DNA from: Rhizophagus irregularis
Taxonomy: Eukaryota; Glomeromycota; Glomeromycetes; Glomerales; Glomeraceae
Length of the DNA stretch: 64,000 bases
Assembly (NCBI RefSeq): GCF_026210795.1
Contig: NC_089429.1
Location: 7,473,001 to 7,537,000, forward strand
Direction of reading: 5' to 3'
Made by a program: the position numbers and the translations under genes. The notes beneath the pieces are model-generated. The model was not told where the DNA came from. It worked only from the letters and a program-made list of their open reading frames with translations, and made no database searches. Of the stretch, positions 39,247 to 50,950 are shown piece by piece. Within the stretch, counting starts at the first letter, position 1, and each line of letters begins with the position of its first letter.

Positions 39247-40480
39247 AATTTATTATCTGGTTTCAACCTTTTTTTAGGTATTTGTATTTAAGAGAAGAAT
39301 CTTTTGTAGACAGGAAAATTGCTGGTTCCTGAGAGTTTGTAGGTATTATAGTGACTTCGTTGACAGCAACTTTGTTAAATAATTTTTTAATGTCTAGCGT
39401 TTATCAGTTGTAGTCAATTTATAAATAACGATTTCCAAATCTGTAAAATGATATCTTATCGACGACGAGTTTCTATATCCGTAAATGAAATCAAAGAAAT
39501 ACCCCAGCCATCTATCTGGCACAACATAATCATCAGCAATATCCCCAATAAATTTTCTATCCGATTTTTTTACTGAGCCACATCACACAACAGGTTTGTG
39601 TGACATTAATTTATAATCGAAAAGAAAATATTCACCACTACCTCTATTTTTTCCCGTGAAAAAAGTCTACATGCAACACAGGACCTCCATAAATGTTAAT
39701 ACTGACGACAAAAGCATATGTTATGAAAGGCTGAGGACTTTGGAATTTCGAGATCGCCAGGCGTAAAACCAGCTTTATGTCTTGCAGGGTAGATCGTTAT
39801 TCGAGTGAGCGAAAAAATATTTTTGCCTTTAACATCATCTTTAAAACGAAAATGGAGGATAATGCTATTTGCCATTTCCTAAATACATGAACCTATAGTG
39901 AGAAAAAACACTTCACCCGCTCCCATACATACAGTACATAATTTAGGGCATATACATACCTTATTTTGCGTTATTTTCTCTGGGAAAGTTTTTTGCGGAA
40001 AGTTGGCTGAAACTTCCACATACCCCTACATGCTTTATACCTTGCTGGGAAAAAGTTAAGGAGGTATGAAGCATAATTAGTATTGTCGTCTGATGCCAAG
40101 AGTTCCATGAAAGCACATGCAAATAGAATCATGATCTTGTAACTGGCGGGCATGTTACTTACAAGAATTTTCATCTCTACAGGAATGATTTTGGTAAAGA
40201 TGTAAGAGAACATATGAAACCGGAAGCTGAGATTGGGAAATATTTCCCTGAGTTCCCAAAGGATCCTCCAAAGAATTAGTATTTTTTTTTATTTCTAGTC
40301 GCAATTTTATGTATTGTAGCCGGCTTCCGGCAACGATTTATTTCATAAATAAAGAATATTATTTTATCGAATGTACTGTACACGAGAGAGCGGGTCACGT
40401 GTAATGATGCGGTCCATGCAATATATTTTTATCCGAACAAAATCTAGCCTATATAAAAAACGTAGCACTATATCAGGTGA
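39247..40480 (-). other. spacer with weak minus-strand frames
   Basis: A 59-codon minus-strand frame (39696-39875) begins MANSIILHFRFKDDVKGKNI and continues ITIYPARHKAGFTPGDLEI. It looks protein-like but is short and stops abruptly. The frame at 39971-40213 is of doubtful reality. Possibly a decayed gene; no family recognised. Confidence 0.25.
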
Positions 40481-40689
40481 TAAGTGAGATGACTCCTCAT
40501 CACCATCACAACGATTCAGAATTATATTCTATGCTAGAAGAAATTCGAATGCCAACAACGTAATTCAGAATTCTTACTTCAACAGCTACTTTGCTCAACA
40601 CTACACATATTGTAGGTTTTAGAGAAACCTCTCAGCAAATCAACAGAATGATATGTAATCTGCTTCCGTCCCTGAAAATAAATTCCTGA

Positions 40690-41243
40690 TCTCACAGGCT
40701 AGAGATATTGTCAATTCTGTACAATGGGGTCCATCTTCTTCAGAAACTATGTTTAAGCCTAAGACGATTCTCCCCTTTCCATTCATCTTCAACCAGGTGC
40801 TTGTGTGATGTATCTCAACAATTCTCCACGGCATTTGCAATGGTACAATAGGTATGGTTACTGATGTAAACTCTTTAGAAGAGTATGCTAGAATCACTTT
40901 TCCTGTTAGGGCTCCTATTATCAACATTGACATTTATAAGCAAACCCATTATTTTAAGATCAATGGAAACAATTGCAATCATATGCAGTTTCCCTCACAA
41001 AATTGTTTCACCCTTACCGTTCACAAAACTCAGGGTTTGACCTTACCAAGGGTATGCTTAGCATTGGATGGGAACATCTTTTCACCTGGTCAAGCTTATG
41101 TTGCTCTTAGTAGATGTTCTTCCTGGGATAATATAGAAACATCTCACCTTGATAGATCAGCTTTCATGGTTGATCAGGATGTTATCTTGGAGTATCAAAG
41201 GTTGACTGACATTTCTAATACAAATCCTCACCTCTTTTCGTGA
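40690..41243 (+). pseudogene. PIF1-family helicase, C-terminal fragment
   Basis: Degraded upstream part has PGACVMYLNN-like sequence (near 40795-40830). The open frame from 40854 reads FPVRAPIINIDIYKQTHYF and then NCFTLTVHKTQGLTLPRVCL...AYVALSRCSSWDN. These are PIF1/RecD-type helicase motifs V and VI (T-x-H-K-x-Q-G and A-x-SR). PIF1-like helicases occur free-standing and at the C-terminus of Helitron transposases. The Walker motifs are missing and no Rep domain is seen, so origin cannot be decided. Fragment only. Confidence 0.75.
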
Positions 41244-41820
41244 TTATTATAAGATGCTATCCCGATTTTAAAAATAAAATGTTCTTTTATTTAAACTGAT
41301 TATTTCATCTATTTATACCAAAAAAATTTAATTACGCATTTTATTAATTATTTAGAACCCTAAGATTACATAGTTTTAATAATTTTATAAAATACTTAGA
41401 GTTACCGATAATAAATTAAGAATAACTCTATAACTAACTGATCTATCTAAATGATGAAAATTTAAATTCTAATTGTGAATCTAAATTATTGTTCGTTGAT
41501 CGATCTAAAAACTATTTTATAATTTTGCTAATATTTCTCATCTGTTTTTGTATTATTTTTATCTTTAAATTGTGAACACAATAAACTAACTACATAAATC
41601 ATTAAATTATTTAAAAAAAATTGCAAAATCGAGAAATTAATATATTAAAAAATATCTTATTAAATTTACCGATCATGTTACATATTTATTTTACGATCTA
41701 CCTATCTCTATTATAATTATGTAAGATTATCTTCACGTGCTGAATTATTAGCCAATAACAGAGCACAAAGCTTTCACGAATCTCAAGATGTCAAATTGAC
41801 TTTGACAAAAAAGATCGATG
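41244..41820. other. AT-rich spacer, nothing recognised
   Basis: No coding frame, TIR or structured repeat identified. Confidence 0.5.
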
Positions 41821-42708
41821 GAGTTACAGTTGAATAATGCATTTAAAGACCAGGATATACAGAGCATTATAGATACACAGCGGATACGATGAGGTAGTCA
41901 ATAAAACCCAAAAACATATCGATACATGGAACATCATAATGGATACAATCATGACAATTATTTATAAGTTAGTGAATCTATGGAATAAGTGGCAACGAAA
42001 TTCAAATGCCGAATTGTTTAGCAATGAAGATAAGAAAGATCAATGGTTTGGCCGCGTTAATAAATATAATAACGACTACAAAAATTCATCTAAGTGACAC
42101 ACAAGAGTTGGGTTCATTAAGCTAAAAAGCAAAATACGAGCTAGACAAAAATTGGAGTTGCGTATTTTTGCGCGAGGGAAAGATAAACCGATTCGAGATG
42201 CGATGCGCTGAAATTCGAACTAATCAAACCAAGTGGCTCGATAATGTATTAGACAAACGGAAACCTCCCATCATTATAGATAAAGCACGTATTGTTAATG
42301 AGAACGATCCTACCATCATTACTCACCCTAAGCTGATAGTTTCCCAATTCCACGAAAACCAATTTAAAGCCCGTAACACGGATCTAGACAATTTGTCCGA
42401 ATTTTGGCAAGAAATATGTAAACCAAAGGATAAATATGCGGGAGGCATGGAGACACTCAATTAGCCGATTACGTTCGAAAAATGGATGCATATTTATGTC
42501 AATTTAAGTCTGGCTCTGCAGCAGGACCATCGGGAATGACAATTTCCGAATGAGGGGTACCTAATATTAATACAATTTTTTAATTATTCTCTTAAGCAAG
42601 GTTTTACCTTCAATTTGGTCAACGTCTTTAATAATACCAATACCGTTGCACTTTTGGATTGTTTTAGGAAAGCGGTCACCAAGCTTATAACCAACGGACT
42701 TAGTTCAA

Positions 42709-43049
42709 TTATTTCATCCAATAATATATTAAAGGGCTGAACTTCTGCGGTTTAAAGGAAGAGGGCACCAGCGCACCACTATCCATCCTCACAAATATCA
42801 TAGAAGATTCCCAAGTAGTGTTGTCGGTAACATCATGAGGCCATCGATATATTATACCCTCGAACTGTTTTGAGTTGAAAGTGGTAAAAATAGAGGATAA
42901 AGGATCTTCCATAACAACGGAGAGATGGCGTCTCCCTGATCTATGCCGTCCTTAGCAACAAAATTGATGTAGTAAGTGAGGGCGCTCAATTTTCGATGTA
43001 GGAAGAGATTAATAATCCATTTAATGATTAGCCTATATGGATGACACAT
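42709..43049 (-). pseudogene. inverted RT segment of the LINE
   Basis: Minus-strand translation gives IKWIINLFLHRKLSALTYYI and then KDGIDQGDAISPLLWKILY, the reverse transcriptase block before the catalytic DD. Flanking LINE pieces are on the plus strand. Confidence 0.7.
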
Positions 43050-44216
43050 GCTTTATAGAGAAAAAGTACAAAACAATATAGATCTAGCTAATGAATTTTA
43101 TAGAATGCACGATATCCACATCAACGGCTCGAAGTTAGAACTGATTGTCTTGAACCCGAGTAATTTATAGAGGAACAGTATGTAAATGTGACAAATCAAA
43201 ATCGAAGCCACAAACTCGGAGATCAGATATTTGGGATAAACAAACGATCACGGGCGAAGCAACTACTAGACTTAAGGATGTCGTCAACTCATTCATTGGA
43301 AAATTCGTCACACCTTATATATTTAACTAATAAAGTCTTAATTCCAAGACTGATTTATATAGGTCAATATTTTACGTTATCGGAGCACGATTGGAACAAT
43401 ATTTTTCTCCAGTCATCAAAGACCTTCCTTCTTCTTTTCACATAACGCTCTCATGCGTGAAGGTACGATAGGATTACCATCACCCATGGGCACAACTCCA
43501 CTCAACAGATAGCCGAATTTGCACATAGAATTAATAATCCCTCCTTGGCTCAACGGATCAGATTGAGATCCGCACAATTGAAAGCTCTCATTACACTCCC
43601 ATCTTTGATATTGCTCTATCTGACGTTCCGAATCTCAGATATTTTTCCGTTCATAATGTCAACTTGCATATACTTTTGGCGGCTCGTACTATGAATATTT
43701 CATTCTAAACTGGCAGATTTGATCGAGGTCATTGGTCGATCAAAGGAGGGCTAACTTCTCTTTACCAATTATTTCAATAATATAATACTAGAAAACTTAT
43801 GTTCCGCATTAAGCGTTTCTCATCTTATTCATTGGTAACAATACAGACATCTGACGAGATTATCTTCTAAGCACACTCTCGATTATTTTTAGTTTAGATG
43901 ACCAAATATAGTTTAGACTTTTATCACATTATATATGTATTTTTGACATCATTATTGGTAATATAATAATATAATGCATTTAATGATAAAAAAGGAAAAA
44001 AAAAAATAGTTAAATTATTACCAGAATAGCAGGTACTCCGAAATCACCAAGAACGTCGAGTCAAATCTTCATTAGATACATTGTCATCGAATCTCTTGAT
44101 TAAAATGAACGGTTTACTTCTTTTGTCTTTCGGTATATCTTAAAGTTCCTTTTGACGTATACACATATCATGAACTTATCGCGGTGTCAATCACACAATC
44201 ATAGCTTCATAGAAAA

Positions 44217-44415
44217 CCCTGTAAAAAATCTGATCCGTGTTTTATCTTTCCATGTTTTTTCCGTGAATGTATCATTTTCATGGAATTTATAGCCTTAAAT
44301 CATGGAAATTTTCATCTCGCTAACACGGATATCCGTGAATGTATCATTTTCACGGAATTTTTACGGAAGACACGGAGAAATAATGGAAATATTCGGATAA
44401 AAATTTTTTATAGGG
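44217..44415. mobile_element. small foldback element
   Basis: CCCTGTAAAAAATCTGATCCG on the left pairs imperfectly with CGGATAAAAATTTTTTATAGGG on the right. Internal direct repeats of TCCGTGAATGTATCATTTTC occur twice. No clear target duplication. Confidence 0.45.
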
Positions 44416-45540
44416 AAATAATTATCTGCCCACATGTAGACTGGATCAAACTAAGTTACTTTCTAGTTACTTCCTATAATCAAATCATCTGAGGGCAAAA
44501 TATTATTACATGACGATTGGGTTCTTCTCTTTAATCTTACCAGTAAAGAGTCAAGCAACGGCACCACCATTACATCGGGAATTAACCATAGCTCCAATCA
44601 CCAAAACAGACGTATGTGTATGGATAGAGGGATGTATTGAGAACCAAGAACTGAAACGTGAGCTTATAACAGTCCGCAATGAACTGAAACATAAATCGGC
44701 AGTAACATTCTATACCGATGGATCGTTAGTTTACAAACACATATCATCACAAACAACGGGATGTTGATTTAGATACACCAGTTGTCGATGGGGCCGCTTT
44801 CATTGTTCAGGACAGTTAATGCGAGCTTATCATTATGTCTCTTCAACCAGATCGGAACTAGTGACGATCTTTTTAGTTCTTCTATCGGCACTATGTGCTT
44901 CTAAAGTTACCATTCATACAGATAGTCAAGCTGCAATTCACCACTAATCATATTCAATATTTGTCTACAAGAACAAGTAGATGTTTTAGCTAAAGAAGCA
45001 GGGAATACGGAGGGTCATTTTAATAATAGTTTTAACTATAGCCACCCTAATATGCGTTACTTTTCCTCATTTTCAAAGATTCCCAATTGAACAGAAATTT
45101 AGAAAATTCGTGAAACCATTTTTCAGACTTATGTCGCGGCAGAACATTCATTACTTCTCGTTAGCGACAACATAGGCGGGACAAACATGGACATCATTGG
45201 TTGGGATATTACATGGTCGATTTTCAAACAAATCAAAGGCTTTAAATGTGACTCAATGACCAATCATAAGCTTTTTATATTTATTAATAAATTATTTTAT
45301 AACCTTCTCCCGACTGCGAATATACTTAAACGCAGAAACAATAATCTTTACACAGACCTGAATGTCCTTCATGCCAAGAGAATATTATTGAAGTCTCATA
45401 ACATCTTATGGATGGTCATTCATACTCGGGTCAGAGACAAGAATTACACCGACGATTGCACGATTTGGCTATCAGCTATAAAGTTATTACAACAGCAGAA
45501 TCTGCATTCGTTTCCGTACAGTACAGTTTAACTTTTCGTA

Positions 45541-45887
45541 CAGTACAGTTTATCTATCTACCTTGCATTAACATGCATCGTAAATCAAAATAAGAAAATT
45601 CATTACTTTAGATATTATGACTGAAACATTATTTTGACGGAAAGTTATACTTCGATAATATCACGAAAAATATTTCACATGTTTGAGTTTTATTGGAGTA
45701 AAGACTAGAAAAATGATTATTTATCACCTTATTTAATAATTATATATCAGAATAACAAAAATTTATAAAAAATATTCCTTTATTTATAATATAACTATAA
45801 AAAAAAATAATAAAAAAATACACTGTAAATTGTAATAATTTATCTATTGAAATACAGGTGTATGATAGTTAAACATTACTTTGCAAC
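45541..45887. other. AT-rich spacer, nothing recognised
   Basis: No gene or structured repeat seen between the LINE end and the MIF4G gene. Confidence 0.5.
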
Positions 45888-47127
45888 TTAAATATTTCGC
45901 TTTCTCGACTCTCGAGGTTCCCAAGCATTATTTCGTAAGTCTATAACATTCTAAAAAAAAAAATCAAATATTTATTAGCAATATAATATATTAAATATAA
46001 TACAAAATTATTCAACAAAATTTACCATTAACAAAAATTTAATGCGGATTGACAAATTCGGAGATGTTGATAGCTCCTCCATTTGTTCAAAGTATGATTC
46101 CATTTTTTGATCACGTTTGTTTGATTCGATATGATGATCAAGTTGTTTTCCTACTATATTCATTAATCTACATAAACTTTCCATTTCTACTTCCTCAGGT
46201 AATTCTAAGAATTTCTCAATACATTCATATATATCTCTCTTTGCAATAATTTTTGATTTAAATAATTCGCCAATGAAACTAATTAAACCAAGACCTTGCC
46301 GCCTAATCTTTGCAGCCGCATAATATTCATATGACATCAGATCCGGTTCCCCTTTTTTATTGAGGGGAAATTCAATGTTAACCTTCCAGGAACCATTCTT
46401 AAAATCATTTTCACAGCGACCAATAAGATACTTTTTAAATAATCTACCGCCTTTAGGAAACTCATTCCCGAATTTTTTTAAGGAAATTATTTTAGGATCG
46501 ACTCTTTCTATCATCCTACAGCAAAGCTTAGCATAGTATATTGCACAGAAATTCGATTCATCAAGGGATTCAAATATAAGTTGAACTATTTCCCTAAACA
46601 TATATCCATCTCTTCTATTGTTAGCATAGTAAATAATTTGATTTGATATAGAATCAAAGTTTTTTAACGTCAATTTATTTAATAACGCTTTGATTTTACA
46701 TTGTGCTATGCGAAAAGGGATGAAAAATTCAATTTGTCTAGGTATATTTAGAACTTGAAGCATTTGATGTACATCTTGGATTATAGGTTCACTGGGTGGA
46801 TGAGGATCTGCTATAGATGATATTACTGGAGTTAGTAATTGTGTACTTCTAAATAAGATCGATCAAGTACGAATTAAGTCCAAAAATACCTGAAGTAGAG
46901 TCTCTCATTAACGTAGTAGTAAATCTTTCTTCAAATTGGTCTTTTTGAAGTTGATTTGAACTAATTTCTTTATTAAGGATTAATTCAATATTTGGTCTAC
47001 TATTGTGAACACGTAATGTTTTTATATTTGAACCAACTTTGACGGTAATATTTTTATAGAGTTCTTCGTTTTTTAAAATGTCGATTAAGTTTTGTAATAA
47101 GTCTGACAAGAGACTTTTATCTGTCAT
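45888..47127 (-). CDS. MIF4G-domain (eIF4G-like) protein with BTB-like N-terminus
   Basis: Main exon (46026-46850 region; ATG-bounded frame to 46763) has the eIF4G middle domain: LNKLTLKNFDSISNQII, RRQGLGLISFIGELFKSKII, ESLCRLMNIVGKQLDHHI and SIRIKFLLM. The last exon (45888-45950) adds NVIDLRNNAWEPRESRKRNI, the expected domain end, after a 75-nt intron (45951-46025; GTAAAT...TTTTTTTAG). Upstream, 46849-47127 starts MTDKSLLSDLLQNLIDILKN and has ITVKVGSNIKTLRVHN, like the start of a BTB domain. The two parts differ in frame, so a short intron or a frameshift lies near 46780-46890. MIF4G domains bind eIF4A/RNA in translation. A probable member of an expanded host family. Confidence 0.75.
45951..46025 (-). 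other. intron in MIF4G gene
   Basis: 75 nt with GT donor and AG acceptor on the minus strand. Removing it joins SIRIKFLLM to NVIDLRNN, restoring the usual end of the domain. It gives a local model of host intron size and splice sites. Confidence 0.8.
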
Positions 47128-50100
47128 TTTTTTTAATGAAAATGAACGGAAGGAAAGACCCTATAAATATTATTTTTCTGTAATAAGTGCAACGTTTAGT
47201 TTGTTACTTTTTTAGATCAAAAATGGTTATCTTTTGTACCCTTCGTATAGGAATAAATCATGTATATCTTTTCATTTTGAAACATTGACTAAAGTTATTA
47301 TAATGACAACCTTAAAAATGTTTTTTTTCGGCCGTATCTATTACAATATACATTATTTTGCAGAAGTTTATTACTTTATTATACCCGCCATTCAATGTTT
47401 CAGATATTTATGATGCACGTCAGTGTGCATCAAATAGATGAGTCAATTAATTTAAATAAAATAAATAAAATTATGAATTATGATGTTCCCCTCATTATTT
47501 AACGAATAAAGGTTTATACAATCATAATTAAAAAATGCGAATTGGCGTTACGGAAAAGTCTCGTTTTTTTTCGTACAATTTTAGGTTAAGGGGGAATAAA
47601 CATAGTTGCTATATTTGTAATCAAGCGGCACTCAGTCTAATTAATTATACAATATCTGATATAATTAGAGTCGAATCAAACTTTATGCGACTTCGATTTT
47701 TATTGGTCAATTGGATCAACAAAGATGGGACTGCGGGCTGTGCCAAGCAAATAGTAGTACAAATATGAGTTTAATAATTGTATCTAATTATGGCACTTTT
47801 TTCATACATTCTTTTGGGATTATAATATGCATTATAATATAACTTTCTTTAACCACAACTTGTATCATCATTTATCAAAAATATACTATCAAAATAATAG
47901 AAAAAAATTTTTAATTTCTTTTTTTAAATCTATAATACAAATAAATAATGTATAATACCTCGTTTATTTTATGCATACACCATAAATTATTTGTTCTACG
48001 TACTCTTAAGTCCGAGTTTCAATAATAACAGAGAATATTCTTATTGTTCTTAAAAAATTTATTCTCTATTATATGAACCATTGAAACAAGTATCATCAAT
48101 GATTTGTTACTATTATACAATTTTATTCTCTTAATTTTTATGTAACATATTCTTTCATCGCCTCCATATTTAGTTCTATAAAAATCAAGGATTGAATGAT
48201 TTTTTGTTTCGCATATTATTTTCTCTAACTCAAAATGTATAATTCACAATCGGAGAAGTCGGAGAAAAGAGTTATTAAATGTTATAACGTACTTGATTAT
48301 GATTAAGTCACTTTATTTTAGTTATTTCACAGAATTTTTACAGAAAGTATTATAGCAATTTACTATATCAAATCAATTTACATCTTACATTGATTTTTTT
48401 TCATGAATTAATTTGTTACCCATTGATACAGAAAAAATATATGCCTTATCAAATCATAAGATGGTATTGAGCACGTTCAGAATTTTTGTACTCATGATGG
48501 TCGAATAATTTCTACCGAGTTCCGAATATTTATGAAACTAATACCCTGTCTCGGCCGTAATTAGATATTATCTTGCGTCACGTTTCATTTATCAAAATAG
48601 AAAAGGGAGTTCGATTAAAAAAAAAAAAATATGTTTTTTTAACCATATATATGCTTGTAGGCTTGCAAAAGAAACTTTATTGTCAATAATTAATGTATCA
48701 AATCGCTTACATATTTGTTTCAAATACGTGATAAATAAATTTTAAAAAATTTCGTTCAATTGTTGGACTTTGACACATTAATTTGGTATTTTAACAAAGG
48801 CAATTAATATTTTCTTACAACATGAGTTTTAAATCTTAATAACAATTTTAGATACGGTACAATTGTGGGACATTCATTTTATTGATTGAAATCAATAAAC
48901 CTTAATTTGCGTATTAAGATCCTTATAATAATCAATTACTGTAAAAGATACATATTCGCTTAGTTTAATTTAAAATTAAAAATGAAAACTTTTTACGTTT
49001 TTAAAAGAGATATAAACATGATAAACTTTATTCAATAAAATTATAAATGGAAACAAAATATGTGTAATATCCGTTCATATCCGATAAACAACAAATGCCC
49101 ATTGTGTCCTAATTAAAACATGAAGAGGTTTGAGAAATTATTATGTACTACATGTCATTACAATATTACAGCAATAAAAATGTAAAACTATTGTTCCTTT
49201 TACAACATTACTATTGTTTTTTTTTAAACTTCATTAAAAAAGTTAAAAGTTTGTTGAATCAAATTTAGGAAATTATTTACTGATCCCGGTTAAAATTTAG
49301 TTATAAGCTTAACAAATAAATGTCAAATGATCAACTGCAAACATAGAGGTTGTAGTGAACTAGTGATTGCATAATAATTACCATACTCTCGTTAATTGTA
49401 CGTGATATATTTACCCAAGCGACTCCGAGACCGGTTTCATATCAAACCGGTTCGAATGCCAGTCCGTAATTTACTAAAAAAGGAATTATTAAAGAGATTA
49501 TAAACTTGTTTAGACTCGGAGATCGACTAATGCAATAACCGCATATGACTATGTGTAATCTATCGATTTCCCTAAAAAAATTCTTTCTTGCGAAAGATAT
49601 TTTTGCATTTATTCAATAATTTTTTATGTTTAAAGAGCTATAACTTTACTACCTTTTTTATCAACACTATTACAAGCAAGCTAGTATTCCTGCTTTCCAC
49701 TTAGAAATTTCGCAACTATACGGAGAGGCGGGAGAGCTTCGTCCGTTCACGTGCTTAAGAGATTCAGACATCTCTACAAATAATAAGAGTTTTTATTTCA
49801 TTTTACTTTTACCAGTATTTACAAGTGGCGCTTCCTCGGAAGTGAAAGAAAATATGGGGAGGACATTCAAAATTGAAGAGAATGTCCGTCACCCGTTGTC
49901 CAACTGGCGCTTCTTTGTCTTCTATTTTTAACAAAATACAAAAAAAAAGAACCCTTATACTTATAGGAACAATAGAGAGGCGACTCTGGTTACTTACCAT
50001 GGAATTATATATTATACACAACTTACTACTGATTGTCTTGATAAAGTCCTTTATAATTACATTATAATCAAAAAAGAAAGAAACAACAATTTATCGATTC

Positions 50101-50230
50101 AATTTCTTTTTTTTTTTTTATAATATTTTGGATATATTACTTTTGATTTTAGATAATAATATTATACAAAGACAATTTTCCTGTAGAATTATTGATATTT
50201 GAAGATTTTATTCTTAGAGCCTCATCCATT
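47128..50230. other. long AT-rich region without recognised genes
   Basis: Frames such as 47535-47768 and 49873-50067 are short and lack domains. A short inverted repeat ACCGGTTT...AAACCGGT with a B-box-like GGTTCGAATGCC lies near 49430-49470. Poly-A and poly-T tracts are common. Nothing else supported. Confidence 0.5.
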
Positions 50231-50238
50231 CACCTATG

Positions 50239-50381
50239 GGCAGTGATGTTGGAAACCATATTTGGACTTCCAAATCTTCCAATTCCAATCTTACTTCAAC
50301 ATTGAGAATTATTGAAGGATTGGAATTGGAAGGAAGAAATTGGAAGTCCAATTTCATTGGAAACTTCTGAACATCACTGCC
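50239..50381. mobile_element. 143-bp foldback element
   Basis: Ends GGCAGTGATGTT and AACATCACTGCC. The interior is largely self-complementary (TTGGACTTCCAAATCTTCC against GGAAGTCCAA-type sequence), so nearly the whole element can form one hairpin. No clear duplication; TA occurs at both flanks. Confidence 0.7.
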
Positions 50382-50746
50382 TATAGGTCGCGGAGATGGG
50401 GCTTCGTAGAGTCAAATATCTTTGTCTTCACATATAGAATTAAGATAAATAATCAATCTGTAATAAATTTTGCTTATGTGAGGTAATTAAAGATTTGGGA
50501 GCGGTTTAATACATATATGTACATTTACTTTCAATATGTATTTCTTTTATTTCTTTTATTTCTTTTATAAATAGTATTACTGAAATCGACAATGATTTTT
50601 ATAATGTATTTGATAATAATAATAAAGGAACGAAATAATTAAGTTTTTTTTTTTATTTACAAAATCCGAACATTGATATTTTATAATAATTTTTTTTTAA
50701 AAAAAAATATGCGTTGCGTTGAATTAAAAGTATTCGATGTTGATAA

Positions 50747-50950
50747 TAGTGCTTCGATCCGTTGATTAGCATCACAACATTTTTCTATTGTTTTTGTCAA
50801 ACTATAATTTTTGTCAGATTTAAAAAAATTATTCTTTTACAAATTTTATTAATTTTGGCCAAACTTATAGCTCCAACTCAAATAAACCGTTGCCAAACCG
50901 TAGTAAACCGCGGATTGATCCGTTAAAATCCCATCCGGATCGAAGCACTA
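50747..50950. mobile_element. hAT-type MITE
   Basis: A 204-bp element with ends TAGTGCTTCGATCCG / CGGATCGAAGCACTA. Flanking 8-mers GTTGATAA and GTTGACAG differ at two positions, an aged duplication. No coding capacity. Confidence 0.65.

Larger units (their letters stand above)
41940..45540 (+). pseudogene. rearranged LINE (RT, RNase H and C-terminal parts)
   Basis: Plus-strand pieces in LINE order. A linker region lies at 41990-42464 (frame 42168-42464). An RT start with FKSGSAAGPSGMTIS lies near 42500, thumb-region HINGSKLELIVLNPS near 43120, RNase H TFYTDGSL near 44710 and DSQAAIH near 44925. The C-terminal region is at 45187-45531 (NHKLFIFINKLFYNLLPTAN). Many stops and frame changes. The segment carrying the RT GIDQGDAISPLLWKI block (about 42700-43049) is on the minus strand, so the middle of the RT has been inverted. 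A small foldback insertion lies near 44217-44415. Different family from the LINE at 6660-28156. Confidence 0.7.

Noticed and set aside
40690-41243. A Helitron
   Set aside because: Only the PIF1-like C-terminal helicase part is seen; no Rep/HUH motif, no TC start or CTRR hairpin end could be placed.
49400-49480. Possible tRNA gene (GGTTCGAATGCC B-box-like sequence)
   Set aside because: No matching acceptor stem, D-arm or A box at tRNA spacing; the motif is part of a short ACCGGTTT/AAACCGGT inverted repeat.
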